Assembly (NCBI RefSeq): GCF_030450125.1
Contig: NZ_CP123923.1
Location: forward strand, 124,001 to 188,000
From: Streptomyces sp. WP-1
GTDB taxonomy: Bacteria; Actinomycetota; Actinomycetes; Streptomycetales; Streptomycetaceae
Direction: 5' to 3'
DNA: 64,000 nt
Position numbers and translations under genes: made by a program. The notes below the pieces were generated by a model. It had not been told where the DNA came from. It saw only the letters and a list, made by a program, of their open reading frames with translations, and did no database searches. Shown here one piece after another: positions 32,625 through 41,687 of the stretch; the stretch's first letter is position 1; each line of letters begins with the position of its first letter.

Positions 32625-33462
32625 TGCGGCGTGCCTCCACTTTCTTTTCCTCCGGCGCGCTGCCGGAATCATTCGGCCTTCGCGAGGAGAGGGACTGTTC
32701 GTGAGCAAGGAGGCGGCCTGAGGGGTGAATGAATCCGTGAGGGGGGTGTTTGTTCCGGCCGGCTCCGCGATGCGTTTTAGTCCCCGGGGTCGATTCTCGT
32801 CAAGGCATCCAATTTCCGCATGCGTTGGGGATCCGGAGCCCCGGAACCGGCGCTTCGGCCCCGGATCCGAACCACCACGCGCGCCTGCGGCACGGCTCTC
32901 GGCCCGCCCCGAAGCCACTCCACACCGGAGTGACCAGCGGTGATCCATCGGCAACGGTCCCGGGCGACCCCGCGACGGCGTGGTCCGGGACATCGTCCCC
33001 CTGCGGCGGACCGGGGCAACCGGAGGGTATGACGACGGGCTGGAAACGCTCACCGTTCGTGCACGATCCGTCCGAACGCTTTCCCGAGGAATTGCCCGGT
33101 TTTCTTTCCGTTCCGGCGACTCGGCACGGCGGGGTCGGTGTAATGGATTCGGTGCGGAATTCGTGTGCTGGGGCGGGCCGAGTTACCCGTCCGGCCAGCC
33201 TCGGGGCGAGAGACGGCGGCTGGGGAACACGATCCGGCGCGTGCGGACGGCAGGGCCCGTGGAGGGCGTCCCGGGCACCCCCGACCCCGCACCGCGGCTT
33301 TGCTCCGTCGCCGGTGGCATAGGCTGCCGTTCCACAGTGCGGAGCCGAGGTCACGGCCTGGATGGCCAGGCGTACGGGCCCGGCGGAGAGAGCAAGTACG
33401 GCCAGACCAGCATGAGAGCACCAGGGAACCGGTTCCAGGATCGTGGCGGTGACGACGTGGAG
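32625..33462. other. Long intergenic region between the GH135-like gene and the LAL regulator
   Basis: 838 bp. Open frames exist on both strands, but none has a ribosome site, family motif or typical composition. An imperfect hairpin lies at 32829-32868 (GGATCCGG...CCGGATCC arms, one mismatch when extended to 12 bp). The region must contain the promoters of the two divergent genes. Confidence 0.5.
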
Positions 33463-36342
33463 ATGTTCACGGGCCGCCTGAGCGAGTCGCGGGCGCTGCG
33501 CGCCGCCGCCGACTCGGCCCACGCGGGCACGGCCACGGTCGTACTCGTACAGGGGCCGCCCGGCATCGGAAAGACGACCCTCGTGCGGCAGTTCCTGGCC
33601 GGGCTGGGTGACTTCACCGTGCTGGACGGCGCGGCGACACCGTCCGCCGCGCCCGCCGACTTCGACTGCCTGTCCCGCCTGCTGCATCAGGCGACGGTGC
33701 GGGTGCCGCACCGCTTGCCCACCGGAGGGCCGAGTGCGCCGGGGCCGGAGCGGCCCGCCGCCGCTCCTTCGGGGCCGGGTGCGCTGCGGGAGTTGCTGGA
33801 CACGTCGGCGGCGGCCCCCTGGGCCCTGTTCGTGGACGACGCCCAGTGGGCGGACAGCCCCTCCCTGAAGGCGCTGCTGGAGGCCGCGCGCGAGGGCGGC
33901 CCCCTGTGTCTCGTGCTGGCCGCGCGGCACTCGCGCGGCTGGGACGAGGAGGTCCTGCGGGCGCTGCACACGGTGGCTCCCCTGACCCATGTCGACCTGG
34001 CCGAGCTGGGGGAGGCGGATGCCGGGGCCCTGGTGGCCACCGCGCTCGGCGATCTCGCCGACGACGCGCTCATACGTCGCCTGGTGCTGCGGTCCGGCGG
34101 CCATCCGCTGTACCTCAGGAGCCTGCTCGACGGCCACGGCACCGCCCGGCCCAGCGGCCCGCCCCGGCACGCCCTGCCCGCGTCCGTGGTGCGACGTCAG
34201 CTGAAGGGCGTTCCGCCCGAGGGCGTGGCGGCCCTTCAGGCGCTGGCCGTGCTCGGCGGTTCCGCGACCGTGCCGGCCCTGGGCGCCGTCCTGGGCTCCC
34301 CCGACTGCGCCTCGGCGCTGGATCCGCTCGTCCACGAGGAGTTCATCACGCGGACGGATGTCCATGTGCCCACCGTCGCGTTCAGGCACGGCGTGTTCCG
34401 TGACGCGCTGTACGGCACGCTTCCGGCCGCGCGGCGGCGCGCGTTGCACGTCGCCGCGGTCGAGGTGGTCGACGAGCGGCAGGCGCTGGCGCACAAGGTG
34501 GCGGCCGCCGAGGCCGTCGACACGCGCCTGGCCGCCGACCTCCTGGAGACCACGACCCGCGAACTCGCCGAGGGCGGGATCCTGCACGCGGCACGGACGC
34601 TGCTGTCGGCGGCGTCCCTCTCGCCCGCCGACGACCACCGGACCGACCATCTGCTCTACGGCGCCGTGCGGCTCCTCTTCTGGGCCGGTGCCGACGCGGA
34701 GCTGACCCGGCACGGGCCCGCGCTGGCCACCCGTCGGCCCTGTCCTTGGCGGGACGAGGCGCTGGGCCTGGCCGAGTTCGCCGCCGGGCGCCTCACCTCG
34801 GCACGGCGGCTGCTGGACCGGGCAGAGGAGTCCCTGCGCGAGGCTGATCCCGGCCAACAGGCCGTCATCCGCACCGAATTGGCTCTGGTGCACGCGATCC
34901 TGGGACAGGGGGAAGCCACCCGGCTCCACGCCGACCAGGCCCTCCACTCGGCTCCCCCGGCGGGGGATGTGTGCCCGTACGGTCCCGTGGGACGCCGCCG
35001 GGGAACCGGCCCGGCCGTGGTCGAGCCGGTGCCGGGCGGCCCCGCCGACGCCCGCCCGCCGTCCGGTGGAGACCCGGATGTCTGCGCGCAGGCGCCGTAC
35101 GTCGTCGTACCCCCGGGTGTCCGGCAGGCGGCGGGGGCTCTGGCCGCCTACGGTACGGCGCTGCGGGACGGCCCCCGGGCCGGGCTGGACCTCTTGGCGG
35201 GCCTGCCCGAGGACGCGGACCGGATCGGTGAGGAGGACCTTCCGGCCCTGACCGTCCGGGGCATACTCCGGCTCGCGGACGCGCAGCTGTCGTCCGGGAC
35301 GGCCGACCTGACCATGGTGACGGCCCGCCGCCGCCCCGCCGCCGCCCGCCTCCTCGGTACGAGTGCCTCGGTGCACCTCGTCATGTGTCATCTGCTCGGG
35401 GGCGACTGGAACCGGGCGGTACGGGAGGTGGAGACGGCACTCGACGACGATCAGGGACGCTGCTTCGACCCGCCCGCCCTGTGGTCCCTGCGCTCGGTCC
35501 TCGACGCGTTCCGGGGCGACGACAGGGCGGCCGAGGCCAGTCTGAGCCAGGCCCAACGACTCGCAAAACCGCTGGACTTCGGGGGTCCGCAGTACCACAC
35601 GGCCATGGCCCGGGCCATGCGGGCGCGGGCGCGGGGGGACCACCGGGGTGTGGTGGACGCCCTTCAGATACTGGCCGAGCGTTCCGCGCACTCCGAGCGC
35701 GTGCGCATCGTCTCCACGAGCTGGCTGCCCTTCCTCGCCGAGTCGCTCGTCTCGTGCGGGCTCGCCGACCTCGCGCGTGCGGCCCTGGAGGAGTTGCGGT
35801 CCGCCGGCGCCGCGTCCAACCCGCACCTGCGTGTCGCCGACGCCTGGCTGCGGGGCCGTACGGCGGAGGCGGCGGGCGCGCACGAGGACGCGCTCGGCCG
35901 GTACGCCGAGGCGGTCGGACTGCTCGGGCCCGGCCGGGACATCCCGTTGGTGCGAGGGCTGCTGGAGATCTCGCGCGGGCGGGTGTCGGCGGCGCTCGGC
36001 AGGCAGGGCTCGGCGGCCGCGTACTTCGACAGTGCCGAAGACCTGTTCACCCGCCTGGGCGCGCGGCCGTTCCTGGAGGAGTGCCGGGCCGAGCGCCGGG
36101 TTTGCGTGCCCGAGCGCGGGGACGCGTCGGCCCTGGACCACCTGCTGACCGGACGAGAGCGCGAGGTGGCCCGCCTGGTGGGGCTCGGCTGCACCAACCG
36201 GGAGATCGCCGACGAGCTGACGCTCAGTGCGAAGACGATCGAGTACCACCTGCGGAGCGTGTTCGTGAAGCTGGGTATCCGCAGCCGTAGAGAACTGCGC
36301 CGACGGGTCCAGGAGGCGGGCGGCGCGGGCGATCGCCGGTGA
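33463..36342 (+). CDS. LAL-type LuxR transcriptional regulator (large ATPase + HTH)
   Basis: 959 residues from the ATG at 33463, chosen because the family begins at MFTGRLSESRALR; a GTG at 33457 or an ATG at 33412 is possible, and none has a clear ribosome site. It has an AAA+ ATPase domain with Walker A GPPGIGKTT (31-39) and Walker B ALFVDDAQWAD, a long TPR-like middle, and a C-terminal LuxR helix-turn-helix (LTGREREVARLVGLGCTNREIADELTLSAKT). A proline/glycine-rich stretch near residues 505-545 interrupts the helical middle. LALs often activate antibiotic or sugar-use genes; the target here is unknown. Confidence 0.9.
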   Translation: MFTGRLSESRALRAAADSAHAGTATVVLVQGPPGIGKTTLVRQFLAGLGDFTVLDGAATPSAAPADFDCLSRLLHQATVRVPHRLPTGGPSAPGPERPAAAPSGPGALRELLDTSAAAPWALFVDDAQWADSPSLKALLEAAREGGPLCLVLAARHSRGWDEEVLRALHTVAPLTHVDLAELGEADAGALVATALGDLADDALIRRLVLRSGGHPLYLRSLLDGHGTARPSGPPRHALPASVVRRQLKGVPPEGVAALQALAVLGGSATVPALGAVLGSPDCASALDPLVHEEFITRTDVHVPTVAFRHGVFRDALYGTLPAARRRALHVAAVEVVDERQALAHKVAAAEAVDTRLAADLLETTTRELAEGGILHAARTLLSAASLSPADDHRTDHLLYGAVRLLFWAGADAELTRHGPALATRRPCPWRDEALGLAEFAAGRLTSARRLLDRAEESLREADPGQQAVIRTELALVHAILGQGEATRLHADQALHSAPPAGDVCPYGPVGRRRGTGPAVVEPVPGGPADARPPSGGDPDVCAQAPYVVVPPGVRQAAGALAAYGTALRDGPRAGLDLLAGLPEDADRIGEEDLPALTVRGILRLADAQLSSGTADLTMVTARRRPAAARLLGTSASVHLVMCHLLGGDWNRAVREVETALDDDQGRCFDPPALWSLRSVLDAFRGDDRAAEASLSQAQRLAKPLDFGGPQYHTAMARAMRARARGDHRGVVDALQILAERSAHSERVRIVSTSWLPFLAESLVSCGLADLARAALEELRSAGAASNPHLRVADAWLRGRTAEAAGAHEDALGRYAEAVGLLGPGRDIPLVRGLLEISRGRVSAALGRQGSAAAYFDSAEDLFTRLGARPFLEECRAERRVCVPERGDASALDHLLTGREREVARLVGLGCTNREIADELTLSAKTIEYHLRSVFVKLGIRSRRELRRRVQEAGGAGDRR

Positions 36343-36382
36343 AGCGGGCGCGGAACGCCCCGGGCCGCGGCGACCGCGTCTG

Positions 36383-37195
36383 TCAGGAGGAGCGGCGACG
36401 GTGGGGCCGCAGGGCCGAGGGCATGGCCACGAGGACCATGTTCAGGCCGGTAGCGCGCAGTTGGGCGACCAGGTCCGTGCTCGCGTGCGAGTCCGTGACC
36501 ACGGTATGGACGGCGTCGATGTCGGCGATCTTGGCCTGGTGCACCTGCCCCAGTTTCGAACTGTCGGCCACGACGATCCGCTGTGTCGCCTGCTCCAGCA
36601 TGACCCGGTCGATCTCCGCTCCGTCGGAGCTGTACTGGGTGAACCCGGCCGCCGGGCTGATGCCGTCGGCACCCACGATCGCGTAGTCGAAGCGGTAGGA
36701 ACGCAGTGTCTTCTCGGCGGGTCTGCCGACGAGGTCGTTGGACAGCGGCCGTGCGGTGCCGCCGGTGACCACCACCCTCGCCGCCTGACGCTCCGTCAGT
36801 ATCGTCGCCGTGTCCAGCCCGTTGGTGATCACAGTCAGGTCCGACCTGCCGGCCAGGCTCCTCGCCACGAAGCCCGCCGTGCTGCCTCCGCTGAGCGCCA
36901 GGGTGAGCGGGCGGCCGGGGACGAGGGAGGAGGCGAGCGCACCGATCCGGCGTTTCGCCTCGGTGTTCTGCGACCGCCGCAGGCTCACCGGGAGTTCGGC
37001 GCTGCGCCGGGCGGCGGCGATCCTTCCGTACGACCGCCGGATCAGTCCCCTCTCCTCCATGACGGCGAGGTCCCGGCGCACGGTGGGACCGGAGACGCCC
37101 AGGACGGAGGGCAGCAGACGGACATGGAGTTCCGCGCGCTGCGACAACAGGGTCAGGATGGTCGAGATGCGGGTGTCACGCGTTCCCTCGATCAT
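36383..37195 (-). CDS. DeoR/GlpR-family transcriptional regulator
   Basis: 270 residues from the ATG at 37195; the frame continues upstream without typical sequence. The winged HTH (RISTILTLLSQRAELHVRLLPSVLGVSGPTVRRDLAVMEERGLI) covers about residues 8-52. The sugar-phosphate-sensing domain is shown by LALSGGSTAGFVARSL, LTVITNGLDTATIL, VVVTGGTARPLSNDLVG and FDYAIVGADGISPAAGFTQY. No sugar operon lies next to it, so the target is elsewhere or is the flanking gene remnant. Confidence 0.9.
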   Translation of the reverse strand: MIEGTRDTRISTILTLLSQRAELHVRLLPSVLGVSGPTVRRDLAVMEERGLIRRSYGRIAAARRSAELPVSLRRSQNTEAKRRIGALASSLVPGRPLTLALSGGSTAGFVARSLAGRSDLTVITNGLDTATILTERQAARVVVTGGTARPLSNDLVGRPAEKTLRSYRFDYAIVGADGISPAAGFTQYSSDGAEIDRVMLEQATQRIVVADSSKLGQVHQAKIADIDAVHTVVTDSHASTDLVAQLRATGLNMVLVAMPSALRPHRRRSS

Positions 37196-37577
37196 CCGCG
37201 TCCCCGCCCCGCGGTGCGCGCCGGACGGATGGTTGCGGAGGGGTACCGCTCCCCCGCTCCCCGCCTCCCACCGGTCCGTGCGTGCGACGGCCTTCCCGAC
37301 TCGGGCGTCCCATGGGTCAAGGAATGCAAACTTCGAAACTCCGCTCATGATCCGCCCCGTGCGTGGGACCTCGTGTCCCGGTCACGGAGTGGTGCTGTCG
37401 ATGACGGCTTCCACCGCTGTCCCGCCGCTGACCGCCAGCTTCTCCGAAGCGCGTGCCGAGCGGATCAGGGAAAGTTCCTAGGGTTCGCGCGCCACGTCCA
37501 CCACCGACGACGAAGTGCTCGTCCTTGCTGAGCAGTTCGGGCGAGTGCGACCGCTGGGTCAACCCCGCCCGTAGCAC
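37196..37577. other. Intergenic region between the DeoR gene and the NTF2-like remnant
   Basis: 382 bp. A short frame from the ATG at 37399 (MTASTAVPPLTASFSEARAE..., 26 residues, then TAG) could be the lost N-terminus of the following NTF2-like gene in another frame. Nothing else was recognised. Confidence 0.4.
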
Positions 37578-37916
37578 GTGGGCCACGGCATCCGAGCCGT
37601 TGCGCGGGCCGAAGCCGCGACCGATGTCGGCGGGTGCACCCTGCCGGGCGAGAACACCATCAGCGGCACCGTCGTCGGCGCGGACGCCGTGGTGGAGCGC
37701 GCCCGGAAGATCGCCTCCTACGGCCTGTCCTTCGAGCTGCTGCACATCCTGGTCAGCCGCGAGAACATGGCCCTGTCGCTCCACAACACCGCCCAGCGCC
37801 CGGACGCGGTCCTCGACGAATACCTGAGCACCGTCTGCCGCCTGCGCGACGGCAGGATCGCCGGCATCGAGACCTATCTGTCCGACGTTCCCGGCATGAA
37901 CGCCTTCTTCGTCTGA
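37578..37916 (+). pseudogene. NTF2/SnoaL-like protein, 5'-damaged
   Basis: 112 residues from a GTG that follows an in-frame TAG by one codon. The C-terminal 95 residues are a good NTF2-like domain (LPGENTISGTVVGADAVVER, IASYGLSFELLHILVSREN, SLHNTAQRPDAVLDEYL, IETYLSDVPGMNAFFV). The N-terminal helices expected before the PGENTISGT strand are missing. The first 15 residues (GHGIRAVARAEAATD) do not look like them. I infer a 5' deletion or frameshift. A shortened but translated protein cannot be excluded. Confidence 0.55.
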
Positions 37917-37945
37917 CGGGAAGCCAGGTTCCGGGCACGACAGTG

Positions 37946-37987
37946 AACCCCGGCCCCGGGTCTCACAGTTCCCGGGCCCGGGGTTTT
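37946..37987 (+). terminator. Intrinsic terminator with U tract
   Basis: 15-bp arms with one mismatch (37946-37960 and 37971-37985) followed by TTTTT, 30 bp after the NTF2-like stop. It insulates the operator-controlled promoter that follows. Confidence 0.85.
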
Positions 37988-38000
37988 TCCGGCTCAAGGT

Positions 38001-38018
38001 TTTGAGCGATCGCTCAAA
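38001..38018. promoter_or_regulatory. 18-bp palindromic operator, copy 1, overlapping a -35 box
   Basis: TTTGAGCGATCGCTCAAA is a perfect palindrome. Its TTGAGC (38002-38007) is followed after 17 bp by TACCTT (38025-38030), a plausible promoter, so binding would block RNA polymerase. The TTGAGCGATCGCTCAA form is typical of TetR-family operators. Confidence 0.75.
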
Positions 38019-38043
38019 GCGGTGTACCTTCCCTCGCAGAGTG

Positions 38044-38061
38044 TTTGAGCGATCGCTCAAA
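38044..38061. promoter_or_regulatory. 18-bp palindromic operator, copy 2
   Basis: A second, identical TTTGAGCGATCGCTCAAA, 43 bp (about four helical turns) after copy 1 and 24 bp before the ATG. The same spacing phase would allow two dimers on one DNA face. Confidence 0.75.
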
Positions 38062-38085
38062 CGCCGAGGAACCGGGGGGAACACG

Positions 38086-38835
38086 ATGGGTCTCTACGTG
38101 GAGGCGCATATACGCGCCGACCTGGACGAACTCTGGTCACGCACCCAGGAACCCGCCCAGCACCGGCGCTGGGACCTGCGGTTCTCGGAGATCGACTACC
38201 TTCCGCGCGCGGCGGGCGAGCCCCAGCGCTTCCGTTACGCCGTGCGTGTCCTGCCCTTCCTCACGATCTCCGGCACCGGGATCGCCGCCGGCGAGCGGGA
38301 GCGCCCCGACGGCACCCGCACCTCGGCCCTGCGCTTCGCCTCCCCGCACCCGCTCTCTCTGCTCGCCCACGGCAGCGGCTACTGGCGCTACGTGCCCGAC
38401 GCGCACGGCGTGCGCTTCCTCACCGGCTACGACTACCGGCCCCGCTGGGGCGTCCTCGGCGCGTTCGCCGACCGGCTGTTGTTCCGCCCCCTGATGGGCT
38501 GGGCGACCGCCTGGTCCTTCGACCGGCTGCGGCTGTGGCTGGAGCGGGGCATCAGCCCCGAGCGCGCCCGGGCCAACTGGCTGGCCGAACTGGCCGTCCG
38601 GGCGCTGCTGTTCGCCGGGTGCCTTACCGGCCTGGGGCTGGAGCCCGCCATCGGCGCCCTCGGCCGGTTCGGGACCGGCGTGGCCTGCCTCTGCCCGCTC
38701 CTGCTGGCGGCCGTGATGGCGCTCGCCCTCTTCAAGGCTCCCCTCGCCCGCACCCCCGCCGCCCGCCGGTGCCTGCGCGCCCCGGCGGAACACACCCGGA
38801 CCCCCCGCGTCCTGCGCACCCTGGAGAAGCACTGA
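38086..38835 (+). CDS. SRPBCC-like membrane protein of unknown function
   Basis: 249 residues from an ATG 5 bases after GGGGGGAA. Residues 1-150 look like a START/SRPBCC domain (MGLYVEAHIRADLDELWSRTQEPAQHRRWDLRFSEIDYLP, SGYWRYVPDAHGVRFLTGYDYRPRWG). About 160-235 contain two or three hydrophobic helices (LAVRALLFAGCLTGLGLEPA, GVACLCPLLLAAVMALALF). It overlaps the next gene by 1 base (TGATG), so both form one operon under the double operator. DUF4166 genes commonly accompany such proteins. Function unknown. Confidence 0.82.
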   Translation: MGLYVEAHIRADLDELWSRTQEPAQHRRWDLRFSEIDYLPRAAGEPQRFRYAVRVLPFLTISGTGIAAGERERPDGTRTSALRFASPHPLSLLAHGSGYWRYVPDAHGVRFLTGYDYRPRWGVLGAFADRLLFRPLMGWATAWSFDRLRLWLERGISPERARANWLAELAVRALLFAGCLTGLGLEPAIGALGRFGTGVACLCPLLLAAVMALALFKAPLARTPAARRCLRAPAEHTRTPRVLRTLEKH

Positions 38836-39524
38836 TGACCGCCCCCGCCTCGATGTTCCGCACCGTCCTCGGCGACGGCTTCGACCGCCTCCACCCCGAA
38901 CTGCGGCGCCGCTTCTCGGTGGGCCTGGCGAGCGGGGAAGCCTGCACCGGGCGAGGCGTCATGGACCGGATATGGCACGGCCCGGCCTACATAAAGCCGT
39001 TCCTCGCCCTCGGCGCCACCCGCAACATCCTTGTCCCCCGGGCCGGCCGCGACATCCCGTTCGTGATCGAGAACGTCCCGTACACCGACACCTTCGGCCG
39101 GGAGACGGTGAGTTTCGTGCGCACCTTCGACCTGCCCGGCGGCCCCCGCCGCTTCGACGCCCAGATGGTGCTCAGCCCCAAGGGCGACCGGATCCTCGAC
39201 TACCTCGGCACCCATCAGCACCTCGCCAGCGAACTGCACTTCGCGGCCGAGGCGGACGGCTCGCTGCTCATCCGATCCGGCGAACACCGTTTCCGGGAAG
39301 GCCCGGTGGATGTGCGCATACCGGAACTCATCGGCGCCACGGCCGAGGTGCGCGAGTCCTTCGACGACACCACCGGGCGCTTCCGGATCCGGGTGCGCGT
39401 GGTGAACCGCCGCTTCGGGCCGCTCTTCGGCTACGACGGCTCCTTCACGGCGTCGTACACGGACGCCGGCTCCTGCGGGACGCGGCCGGGACTGCGCCCG
39501 GTGCGGGAGGAGGCGCGCGCATGA
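38835..39524 (+). CDS. DUF4166 domain protein
   Basis: 229 residues; the ATG overlaps the upstream stop. The domain runs through most of the protein: MFRTVLGDGFDRLHPELRRRFSVG at the start, ERVRYTDTFGRE-like NVPYTDTFGRETVSFVRTFDLPG in the middle, and LIGATAEVRESFDDTTGRFRIRVRVVNRRFGPLFGYDGSF at the end. DUF4166 is of unknown biochemical role. Co-transcription with the SRPBCC-like membrane protein suggests a shared lipid or envelope task (inference). Confidence 0.82.
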   Translation: MTAPASMFRTVLGDGFDRLHPELRRRFSVGLASGEACTGRGVMDRIWHGPAYIKPFLALGATRNILVPRAGRDIPFVIENVPYTDTFGRETVSFVRTFDLPGGPRRFDAQMVLSPKGDRILDYLGTHQHLASELHFAAEADGSLLIRSGEHRFREGPVDVRIPELIGATAEVRESFDDTTGRFRIRVRVVNRRFGPLFGYDGSFTASYTDAGSCGTRPGLRPVREEARA

Positions 39525-39608
39525 GCCCGCAGCGACGGCACTCACTGGGGCAGCTGCCCTTGAAGTCACCGGGCGGATCTTTCGGCTACGACTGGATTAC
39601 CTGGAGTA

Positions 39609-40037
39609 TCACAAGGCTCCGGCTGTCGTCTCGGCCAGCTTCTGGAATTCACCGAGATCGTAGTTGGCGAGCGCCGAATCGAGATTGGTCAGTGCGCCGA
39701 GATGCTCGATGAATCCCTTCGGGTCGTACTCGATCTGCAAGGTGACACGACTGGTCGTATCACTCAGGCGATGGAAGGTGACCACTCCCGCGTGCTCGAC
39801 GCCGTTCACCGTGTGCCAGGCGATACGGTCTTCCGGGATCACCTCGGTCAGCTCCGCGATGAAGGCCTTGTCGGCTCCCGGCAGCTCCAGTTGCCAGCCG
39901 AAGCGCCGCTCGTCCAGCTTGTCCACCCTGGCCACGTGACTCAGGAACTCCGGCCACCGGGCCACATCGCTCCACAGCGCCCAGGCAACGGAAACGGGAG
40001 CCTGGAGATCAACGGTTTCCACCAACGACGCGGACAA
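39609..40037 (-). CDS. SRPBCC-family protein (cyclase/dehydrase type)
   Basis: 142 residues from a TTG at 40037 placed 7 bases after GAGGAGG; no ATG or GTG lies near, and the site fixes this start. The fold shows in SLVETVDLQAPVSVAWALWSDVARWPEFLSHVARV, AFIAELTEVIPEDRIAWHTVNGVEHAGVVTFHRLSD and TSRVTLQIEYDPKGFIEHLG. Such proteins act as lipid or aromatic-ligand binders. It diverges from the sigma factor gene across 184 bp and may belong to the same regulon. Confidence 0.85.
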   Translation of the reverse strand: MSASLVETVDLQAPVSVAWALWSDVARWPEFLSHVARVDKLDERRFGWQLELPGADKAFIAELTEVIPEDRIAWHTVNGVEHAGVVTFHRLSDTTSRVTLQIEYDPKGFIEHLGALTNLDSALANYDLGEFQKLAETTAGAL

Positions 40038-40221
40038 TTGACGCCTCCTCAGTTCTCAGGGTTGTGATCCACCGCGTACCCCTTCAAGGACCGCTCATAC
40101 GGCCCGTGGCACAGCGGACGGAGGTGCGCTGTCGCCCACACTTCTCCTCGGGAGCAATCCGCAGCCCGCGTGGCCCCGGATTACAGGTGATGTTCGGTGA
40201 CGGCCACGGGAGAGAACCACG

Positions 40222-40812
40222 GTGAAAGAACCAGTTCCAGTACATATCGGCACGAACCCCTCCGCGAAACCCGATCTGCAGCGCCTGCTGCACGAGGTGG
40301 CGCTGGGGGACCAGGAGGCTTTCGCGGCGGTCTATGACACCGTCGCCGGATCCGTTCTCGGGGTCGTCCGGGCGGTTCTGCGCGATCAGGCGCAGTCGGA
40401 GGAGGTGGCGCAGGACGTGCTGGTGGAGGTGTGGCGCACGGCCCCGCGCTACCAGCCCGAGCGCGGCAGTGCCGTCAACTGGATCCTCACCCTCGCCCAC
40501 CGGCGGGCCGTGGACCGGGTCCGGTCGGTGGAGGCGGCCGCGGCCCGTGACACCAAGGCCGCGCTTCTCGATCATCAGCCCGCGTACGACGAGGTGACCG
40601 AGCAGGTGGAGAGCCGGCTGGAGCAGGAGCAGGTGCGGCGCTGTCTGCGCACCCTGACCGATCTCCAGCGCCAGTCGGTCACCCTGGCCTACTACCGTGG
40701 TCTGACCTACCGTGAGGTCGCCGAGGCACTCGCGTTGCCGCTCGGCACGGTGAAGACCCGCCTGCGCGACGGACTCATCCGGCTCCGCGACTGCCTGGGG
40801 GTGACGGCATGA
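40222..40812 (+). CDS. sigK: ECF RNA polymerase sigma factor, SigK type
   Basis: 196 residues from a GTG with GGGAGAG upstream. Sigma region 2 (FAAVYDTVAGSVLGVVRAVLRDQAQSEEVAQDVLVEVWRTAPRY, about 36-80) and region 4 (LTDLQRQSVTLAYYRGLTYREVAEALALPLGTVKTRLRDGLIRLR, about 145-190) are complete. The next gene, overlapping by 4 bases, encodes an anti-sigma factor of RskA type. The facing operon matches mycobacterial genes linked to SigK (DUF1295, CFA methyltransferase, DUF1365, FAD protein). It should direct that regulon under a membrane or redox signal (inference). Confidence 0.9.
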   Translation: MKEPVPVHIGTNPSAKPDLQRLLHEVALGDQEAFAAVYDTVAGSVLGVVRAVLRDQAQSEEVAQDVLVEVWRTAPRYQPERGSAVNWILTLAHRRAVDRVRSVEAAAARDTKAALLDHQPAYDEVTEQVESRLEQEQVRRCLRTLTDLQRQSVTLAYYRGLTYREVAEALALPLGTVKTRLRDGLIRLRDCLGVTA

Positions 40813-41558
40813 CCACGACCGATCCGCACGCCCTGACCGGTGCCTACGCGGTGCACGCGCTGGAGGACGAGGAGCGTGCCGCCTTCGAGCATCATCTGGC
40901 CGACTGCGCCGCCTGCGCGCAGGAGGTCGCGGAGTTCACGGCCACGGCCGGGCGCCTGGCCCTGGCCGCCACGGTGCGCACGCGCCCCGGCATGCGGGAA
41001 CAGGTCCTCACGCGCATCACCACCGTGCGGCAGGTGCCGCCCGGCGCGGCGCCCTCGGAGCGGGTACGCCGCGGTGTACGGCGTGGACGGCGCCTGACCC
41101 GATGGGCGCTGGCCGCCAGTGTGGCCGCCGCTGCCGCGTTCGGCGGGACCGCCGCCTGGCAGTACGAGCGTGCCCGGGACGCCCGGCATCAGGCGGCCGA
41201 GTCCGAACGGCACGCCGAGGAGATCGCGGGGGTGCTGGCCGCACCGGACGCGAAGACGCGTTCGGCGCGGGTGGCGGGCGGTACGGGCACCGTGGTGGTC
41301 TCGGCCCGACGTGACCGGGCGGTGTTCGTGACCTCGGGCATGGCCGAGCCTCCCCGGGGCAAGGTCTACCAGCTGTGGTTCGCCGTCGGCGGGACGATGC
41401 GTTCGGCCGGGCTCATGAGTCCTGACCGCGCCAGTCAGACCGTGCTGATGCGGGGCGGCGTGGACGGGGCCTCGGGCGTCGGAATCACCGTGGAGCCGGC
41501 CGGTGGCTCGGCGCGGCCGACCAGTGCGCCCATCGGACTGCTGGCGCTCCCGTCCTGA
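40809..41558 (+). CDS. RskA-type anti-sigma factor
   Basis: 249 residues. The N-terminus has the zinc-finger anti-sigma pattern HHLADCAACAQE (HxxxCxxC, about 27-38). One transmembrane helix is seen near 97-118 (WALAASVAAAAAFGGTAAW). The C-terminal extracytoplasmic RskA domain includes VTSGMAEPPRGKVYQLWFAVGG. It holds the sigma factor at the membrane and frees it on proteolysis or redox signal in relatives. It is translationally coupled to sigK. Confidence 0.9.
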   Translation: MTTTDPHALTGAYAVHALEDEERAAFEHHLADCAACAQEVAEFTATAGRLALAATVRTRPGMREQVLTRITTVRQVPPGAAPSERVRRGVRRGRRLTRWALAASVAAAAAFGGTAAWQYERARDARHQAAESERHAEEIAGVLAAPDAKTRSARVAGGTGTVVVSARRDRAVFVTSGMAEPPRGKVYQLWFAVGGTMRSAGLMSPDRASQTVLMRGGVDGASGVGITVEPAGGSARPTSAPIGLLALPS

Positions 41559-41644
41559 ACCCGCGACACGCGCGTCCGCTTTCCCGACTCTCCAGGGACC
41601 GGCGCGTGCGGACGCCAGCCGCCATCTGAGAGGGCGGGAAGATG

Positions 41645-41676
41645 GCCCCCGGCACCGGTTCGCCGGTGCCGGGGGC
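41645..41676. terminator. Bidirectional terminator between the sigK pair and the lipid operon
   Basis: Perfect 14-bp arms (41645-41658 and 41663-41676; GCCCCCGGCACCGG and its complement) enclose a stable TTCG tetraloop between convergent genes. Confidence 0.8.
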
Positions 41677-41687
41677 TGTGCTGTCGG

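Noticed and set aside
32800..36249. 1149-residue minus-strand frame opposite the LAL regulator
   Set aside because: The plus strand carries clear ATPase and LuxR motifs; the minus frame has none.
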